Of a stretch of 64,000 bases of DNA, positions 58,799 through 64,000 are shown piece after piece. The position numbers and the translations under genes are program-made. Positions within the stretch are counted from its first letter, which is position 1. Every line of letters starts with the position of its first letter. The notes under the pieces are model-generated. The model did no database searches and was not told the origin of the DNA. It saw nothing but the letters and a program-made list of their open reading frames with translations. This DNA is from Cyclaneusma minus (Eukaryota > Ascomycota > Leotiomycetes > Marthamycetales > Marthamycetaceae), in contig JAKZHN010000015.1 in NCBI GenBank assembly GCA_037179335.1, positions 62,001 to 126,000 on the forward strand, given 5' to 3'.

Positions 58799-59229
58799 TT
58801 TTGTTGCATAAGGTATCGAGAGTTCCGGCCGGCTCTCCCGGCCGGATGTCCTATCAGCTATCCGACCAGCTGTCCGACCAGCTGTCCGACTAGACGTTCT
58901 ACCAGGCGTCCGGCTGGACGTCGTCGATGCGCAACAAAACTGAGCAGAGGTCATGTGAGTGAGTGACTGGCTAGCTGCTAGGATTAGTTGGGTTTTGTTG
59001 CACATCGAGAGATCCGCCCGGGCTGGCGTCTTGCCAGGTGTCCCGCGGGACGCCCGGCCGGACGTCGTCGACGTGCAACAAAACTTGGGGGTGGTCATGT
59101 AATAGGCACCTAGGCTAGTTAGTGACTTAGGACCAGGTGGGTTTTGTTCCACAGCGAGAGACGCCCGTACTCCCAATCGTGCTTCAAATCGTGTTCTCAA
59201 ACATACTTCCAAAAGATGTGCAACAAAAC
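58799..59229. repeat. Tandem array of three inverted-repeat units, period about 145 bp
   Basis: Each unit opens with TTTTGTTGCAC (58799, 58993; TTTTGTTCCAC at 59142) and closes with the reverse complement GTGCAACAAAA (ending 58939, 59083, 59228). The spacer shares GAGGTCATGT and CTGGCTAGCTGCTAGG words. Unit 1 is longer because it carries three 12-bp repeats CAGCTGTCCGAC at about 58856-58890. A minus-strand frame across the array (58742-59212) simply translates the repeat and is not called as a gene. Confidence 0.75.
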
Positions 59230-59390
59230 TGGGAAGAGGTTATATAACTGACTGGCTGCTAGGTAGGAATAGACCAAATTTGATATCAGGACGGGAGAAC
59301 CTCGAATTTGACGGCGAAGAAGGTGGGTGAACGTGTGTATAGTCTCTACTTTGGCGCGTACCAAGCTCATTAAAGTCAAAGCCCAAAGCC

Positions 59391-59522
59391 AAAAAAGGGG
59401 GGGGGGGGGGGCGGAGAGGGGGCCAGACAAATGCCCCGGACACATCAGGAATCGAACTCAGAGCATACGCCTATCTGAGGGAATGGCCACGCTCTAATGG
59501 GGTATACCACCGGGAGTGGATC
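59391..59522 (-). other. tRNA-like Pol III promoter elements
   Basis: On the minus strand a B-box-like GTTCGATTCC (59448-59457) lies downstream of an A-box-like TGGTATACCCCATTAGAGC (59491-59509), and a T6 run (59391-59396) follows after a C run. The spacing resembles a tRNA gene, but the T stem and acceptor stem do not pair properly, so an intact tRNA is not supported. It could be a decayed tRNA or a tRNA-derived short interspersed element. Confidence 0.3.
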
Positions 59523-59693
59523 AAGCAATTTAGAGTAAACTGCATTGCCTTCTACACCTATGAATAAACGAAATCATTAGGAAAATATCAAGTCGTCACT
59601 CATGAGATCGGAAGACCAAGTTGTACACATACTTTCTTTTTTTTTCATGGAACTTTAGTCCCGGACATACACCTCCTGACCTATTAGACCCTC

Positions 59694-61953
59694 TCACAAC
59701 CCCTTCCAAGCCAACTTCGCCAAATGGTCCGTCTTCTTTCTACTCGCTTTGACACACCCCAGCATTTTCAAGTCCGCCAAAGCCCTGTAAAACAACACTA
59801 GTATCTCCCTCTCCTTCTTTCCCTCATCATCATCCTCCTCCTCGTCTTCAGCCCCATCTCCATTCACACCCCCTTTCATTATGTTCAAAAACGCAGACCA
59901 CAAATCCCATATATTGATCAATGCCCCGTTCTCCAAGTAGAGCTGATACAATACCGCCGTTTCAGGTTGAGTACTGCTCACTGCGCCCTCTGTGCCCTTG
60001 CAACACTCGCAGCCGAGATAATCTCGTGGATTTGTTAGGGCTCGTTCGATGGCTGCGCGTGGTCTGGGCATGAATACATCCTTTATTGGCTGTAAGGAGT
60101 CGTAGAGCCAGATCTCGCTGAGGAAGAGGTCTCGGGGGTTGGGGAAAGACCACATGGAGGTGAGGAGGTCGATGAGGGTGTCAATGAGTGAGGTGTAGGC
60201 TTTATCGTCGGACGAGAGGGCGCTGGCTTTTTTGGTTAGGTGCACACGCTGGGCAACAATGGTGGTGCGGAGGCTGGTGGACTGGGCGGAGTAGGCGCTG
60301 CGGATCGGGGTGCCGGATTCTCTGCTTTTTTTGGAGAATTTGAGGGCTTTTTCGCGAATTCCGAGGAGCTTCGCTCGCAGGTCTATTTGCTTCAAAGTCC
60401 ATCCCGGGACGCTGCCCTGTAGATGCTTTGATTGAATTCCGTCCGCGAGCATCTTGGCGAGCAGGGCAAGGTCTCCTGGATCTAGCTGCTTAACAGAATT
60501 GAGACTCTCTTTGACGACTTGTGAGTCTGCTAGCTTTCCGGAAAAGGCTTCGATGTACAGATTGAGGCGGCTATGAGATCTTCTGCTGCAAAGCCAGAGT
60601 AGGTTTAGGCCCCCTAGTATGTCACATATCTTCTGCTTTGCTTCTAACGTGCCGAGCAAGATATCGGTATGTAACGTCTCGTCATTCTCGAGGTCCAAAC
60701 GTGCCCATAGTTTCCCAGATGCAGTAGTGCGTACGTCCTCGAGGTGTTTTTCGACTCGTTTTCGGAAGGATGGCAGATGGCGAATGGCCTCGAAATGCTG
60801 GGGCTGTAAATAATGGTCGAAGCCCTTATGTTCTGGCTTGAACGGTCGAAGGAGGATACTGAGAGGATTCGCATAGAAATGGCACATGTATGCATATTTG
60901 AGAGCAGCAATAAAAGCTTGAGCGCTCTGGACGTGATCCTCCTGTCTCTCCAACAGCATCCTCACAAGATTTGGTCCCAGTCGTAAGGGAACATCTGTCC
61001 CAGCCACCACAGTCTGAAAGATAGTCTCGATAACTGAAGCGCTCTGCTCCACATCGAATTTGGCTCCTTGTAGGCAACGGATTGTGTCTCGAGGGAGCCG
61101 TTCATGGAACATTTCCACAGATGTAGCCACTCCGAAAAGGAGGACGAAGGGTATTCGATCGCGCCATGAGCCAAGTAGACCAATTATCTCGGCAAGGAGG
61201 CTGCTTTCGAAAGCCTCACTGTCTTGGAATGCAAGTATGACCGCTCGACATTCATGCAGCTGGACATATTCCTGGAGATTTCGTAGGTCGTAGTTCAATA
61301 GTTTTCTGCCCTTCTGTCTCTGAGATCCCGTCACCGGCTCATCCTCATCCTCCAAGTCGTTTCGGCTCGTTGCATCACGAATGATTTTCTTCAGCACTGC
61401 CCTCAAGTTCGTCACATCTCTGGATCGAATTGTGACTATGGGTGCCCCGGTCGTTGTCCCCAGCCGGTCGGCCAGTTGTTGGAATAATAGTTCTTGTGAC
61501 GATATGTTCGGTCCAGTAACAATCAGGCCCGTTGGTATTTTCTTCTTACTGGACTGAGCCAATGCAGGTATGGATTCCGATACGAAAGAGGTCACCTCGT
61601 CCAAAGTTCGTTCGTTGGCATCTCGCAGGATGGACTCGATTTGGTTCTCCGTCGAGGTCCACAGCTCATGGAAAATATGTTGACGGAGCTCGATACATTC
61701 CGGACTCTCTTGGCCATTGAAGAGGGGTTTGAAGTTGTATGATGGCTCCGTCTGCGGAGTAGTAGCCTTTGCCTGTTTCTTGGATTTGGAGAGCTTTCGT
61801 CGCTTGGTCGAATGCTCGGAGGTGAAAATGTACACGGGCTGGCCAAAATTAATTGAGCAATTCGCAGATATAGAAAGAACAGGGCCAGGCACGTACTTGA
61901 TGCTCAGTTGGATCATAGGCCTCCTCTTGCACTGAATCGCCGGCGACAGACAT
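59694..61953 (-). CDS. ORC3: Origin recognition complex subunit 3
   Basis: Orc3 is part of the six-subunit complex that marks replication origins and loads the MCM helicase. Exons are 61953-61897 and 61838-59694, giving 733 residues. The small first exon MSVAGDSVQEEAYDPTEHQ joins to PVYIFTSEHSTKRRKL, the usual Orc3 start; the intron is 58 nt. The AAA-like N-terminal domain follows, with RQHIFHELWTSTENQIE, PTGLIVTGPNISSQ in the position of a degenerate Walker A, and VILAFQDSEAFESSLLAEII. FVLLFGVATSVEMFHERLPRD comes next. After KYAYMCHFYANPLSILL a helical insert leads to a winged-helix C-terminus (LYLENGALINIWDLWSAF, then LFYRALADLKMLGCVK). An acidic tract DGAEDEEEDDDEG lies just before the end. 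Confidence 0.93.
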
Positions 61954-62115
61954 GGTTGCGGGAGTAATTGAGGTCGGGGAGACGCGACGCGATTAAGTTC
62001 TCGGCCTCGTCCTCGGCCTCGTCCCCTAAATCTACGTCAATCCATCGCCAGAACTTTTTTTCTTCAGCCTCGTCTGATCAACACCACGAACCCGACACAC
62101 CATTTTCAACCGCCT
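61954..62115. promoter_or_regulatory. Compact divergent ORC3/PPR promoter
   Basis: Only 162 bp separate the two outward-facing start codons. The interval contains CCTCGTCCTCGGCCTCGTCC pyrimidine-rich repeats. Confidence 0.55.
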
Positions 62116-64000
62116 ATGCAGCCCCAAATCCTCAGACCGTTGCTCAAATCGAGTCCCGCTCCCTACATATGCAGATCCTGTCTCCGAAATTGTCAATCTG
62201 CGGTCCGCCCGTCATGGGCCGCTCCGTTCGCTACCAGCGCAAGACATGGCCTTAGACAGAACCCTCGCCAACGAAAGACGCCTGTACTGCTTGATCGGGA
62301 AGAACCTCGCCTTCCTCCAAATGCGCCGGTAGTTGAAGAAGAGACCCTTGATGACGAGGGTGAACCCAATGAGGACGAATTGGAGGAATGGGATCCTGAT
62401 GAAGAGGTCGAGGTCGACGAGGGAAGCGATGAGGCTAAAATCATGGATTTCTTCAGGGAGAACGAGGATCGACCAGATCAGGTATTCAAGGAATTCGAAA
62501 AGTCGACCGACATTGACTTTTCGAATCCTGAGATTCAGAACGTTTTGATGAGGGGGAGTTCGGAGGAAATTGACAAGTTGGCCGAGTCACTTCCTTCACT
62601 GACGCAGGGAGTCTTTGGTTTGTTCCTTTACGATCTATAAGTTGGGATCATTGGCTGATTTTAAGGGCAGCTCGAAAAACCGCGCAGGCTCAGCTTCCAA
62701 AAAGGACATCCGATGCGGCCGCGACAGACGATATGTCCCGATTCCTAGAAGATGAGCTTCCGGGAGAGTATTTATTTCGCTCGATACCGGTCAAATCGTT
62801 TCCCGAAGATCGACGTCCGTATATAACGAAGCTGAATACTTTGGTACAAATGGCCCAGAAAGGGAGTATAGGTGCGAAGACTGTGGGAGATCTATGGCGA
62901 TTCTACTCGCTATGTTCGACAACTCTTTCTGCCGCTTGGCACAAAATACCCCTTTCGTACTGGCAGACCCTTTGGAAGGCCTTCGCTGATGGTCCAGTCG
63001 TTCCTGGCCGGCTATTACATGTCAAACTTCTCGCAGAAGACATGAGAGCCGCTGGAATTGCTCTGGAGCCTCGCCAGCTTCTTCTCTACATAGAAGCGTT
63101 ATTCATGGAAGGCGATCGCAAAGAAGCGATCAAGGCGTGGGAGTCCTATCCTTCATCATCGCATATTACTGACGACGAGTACCGAGAATATTTGGAGACC
63201 GGTGTGAGAATGTACGCGCGGACTAGTCAGCCAGAACGAGCACAAGAAGTGGCAGACAAGGTCTCTAATTCGTCACTACGGGGAAAGGACCCACGGATTC
63301 TTCTTTCAGTGCTCCACGCTTGGTTGGTCTCTGATAGAGAAGATTCTGCGGGCAGAGCCTGGAAGTGTTACGAGAAGATGCGACATCTACTCGGGTCAGA
63401 GATAGAGATGAAGGACTACGATGATACTATCGAACTATTCCTTGCCGGCAATAGGGCTGACCTCGCATTGGCCGCTTTCAGAGATATGATGACGCAAGGC
63501 AAACGGGTGGAGGGGGTCGATATATTTCCCGATGGCCTTGCCTCTGAACTCGCACCCGAAGACATCAAAATCAAGAGCGTTCCATTTCGAAACTTGTCAA
63601 TGCTTCCAGCAAAACTCCGGAACAAGTTCTTTTTCGGAATGTGGATCAAAAAGTTGATTGGTGACGGTAAGGTCGATGCCTGCGCTCAAGTTGTGGATTT
63701 GATGGTCCAGGGAGGCATCCGTCCTGATGCGAAACACCTTAATGGGATCATCGGTGCTTGGCTTAGAGAAGGCACCGTCGGTTCTCAAGAGAAGGCCGAG
63801 GCCATGGCATGGAAGATGATTGCATGTTCTATAGAAAGGCGGCCTAAACTCATGTCACAGAGTCGACTCGGGAATTTTCCGAAGTCAATACCGCAACCCG
63901 AGAAGTCGGGTGTCATGCGACCACAAGAATTGACTTTATACGCCGAAGCCACCATGGAAACATATGTCGTCCTAGGGGAGTATTACATGGAGCACAGTCG
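62116..64000 (+). CDS. Mitochondrial PPR-like protein (3' end outside window)
   Basis: This is probably a mitochondrial RNA-processing or translation factor. Exons are 62116-62617 and 62671 to beyond 64000; the 53-nt intron has donor GTTTGT, branch GCTGAT and acceptor GGCAG. At least 610 residues are visible and the frame is still open at the window end. The N-terminus (MQPQILRPLLKSSPAPYICR, then AAPFATSARHG) looks like a mitochondrial targeting peptide. An acidic segment (EEETLDDEGEPNEDELEEWD) follows. The second exon is helical, with repeats of about 35 residues such as LLLYIEALFMEGDRKEAIKA, VRMYARTSQPERAQEVADK and IELFLAGNRADLALAAFRDM, as in pentatricopeptide proteins. The exact orthologue is not assigned. 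Confidence 0.75.

Noticed and set aside
58742..59212. 156-codon Thr/Arg/Ser-rich minus-strand frame
   Set aside because: It translates the roughly 145-bp tandem array.

Overview
The window is nuclear DNA of a filamentous ascomycete (Pezizomycotina). Its genes carry short spliceosomal introns, mostly 48-91 nt, with GTRNGT-type donors, CTRAY-type branch points and YAG acceptors. The proteins are closest to those I know from moulds such as Aspergillus. A 7.7-kb block of extreme A+T content looks like a mutated (RIP-type) repeat island. The class cannot be fixed from sequence alone; a leotiomycete-like genome would fit.

Layout. Bases 1-7745 are the AT-rich, gene-free block, with a 24-bp minisatellite, a perfect 9-bp satellite, a small palindromic/TIR element and a GC-rich relic. 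Bases 7746-9382 are a transition zone rich in CCTAGG/GGTACC motifs and transposon ends. From 9383 a gene-dense segment begins: VTC4 polyphosphate polymerase (-), RAD21 cohesin (-), PMR1 Ca2+/Mn2+ ATPase (+), hexokinase (-), OST1 (+) and CDC25 phosphatase (-). Bases 31458-43274 are an 11.8-kb stretch with no recognisable gene. It holds a 715-bp TIR element, microsatellites, a three-unit interstitial telomere repeat, and an assembly gap flanked by homopolymers and a direct duplication. Genes resume with an MFS sugar transporter (+), a large uncharacterised protein with a zinc-protease-like HELAH motif (+), a CAP-Gly/CLIP-170-type microtubule protein (-), a conserved protein of unknown function (-), NOP14 (+), ORC3 (-) and a mitochondrial PPR-like protein (+, cut by the window end).

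Most genes are housekeeping: phosphate storage, cohesion, Golgi ion balance, glycolysis, N-glycosylation, mitotic entry, ribosome assembly and replication origins. They are not an operon or a metabolic cluster. Several pairs are divergent and share short promoters (RAD21/PMR1, hexokinase/OST1, unknown/NOP14, ORC3/PPR). Exon boundaries were deduced by hand from reading frame, splice signals and family conservation; almost all close in frame to a complete protein.

The least expected observation is a set of dispersed, highly diverged tandem arrays that share a period of about 19 bp (8831-8985, 13595-13748, 17371-17490, with weaker cases near 28040 and 36660). They sit in intergenic DNA next to ordinary genes. 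Other points of note are a hexokinase with a 596-nt first intron that contains an in-frame alternative start, a probable new HExxH protein family, and a tandem array built of TTTTGTTGCAC-ended inverted-repeat units.
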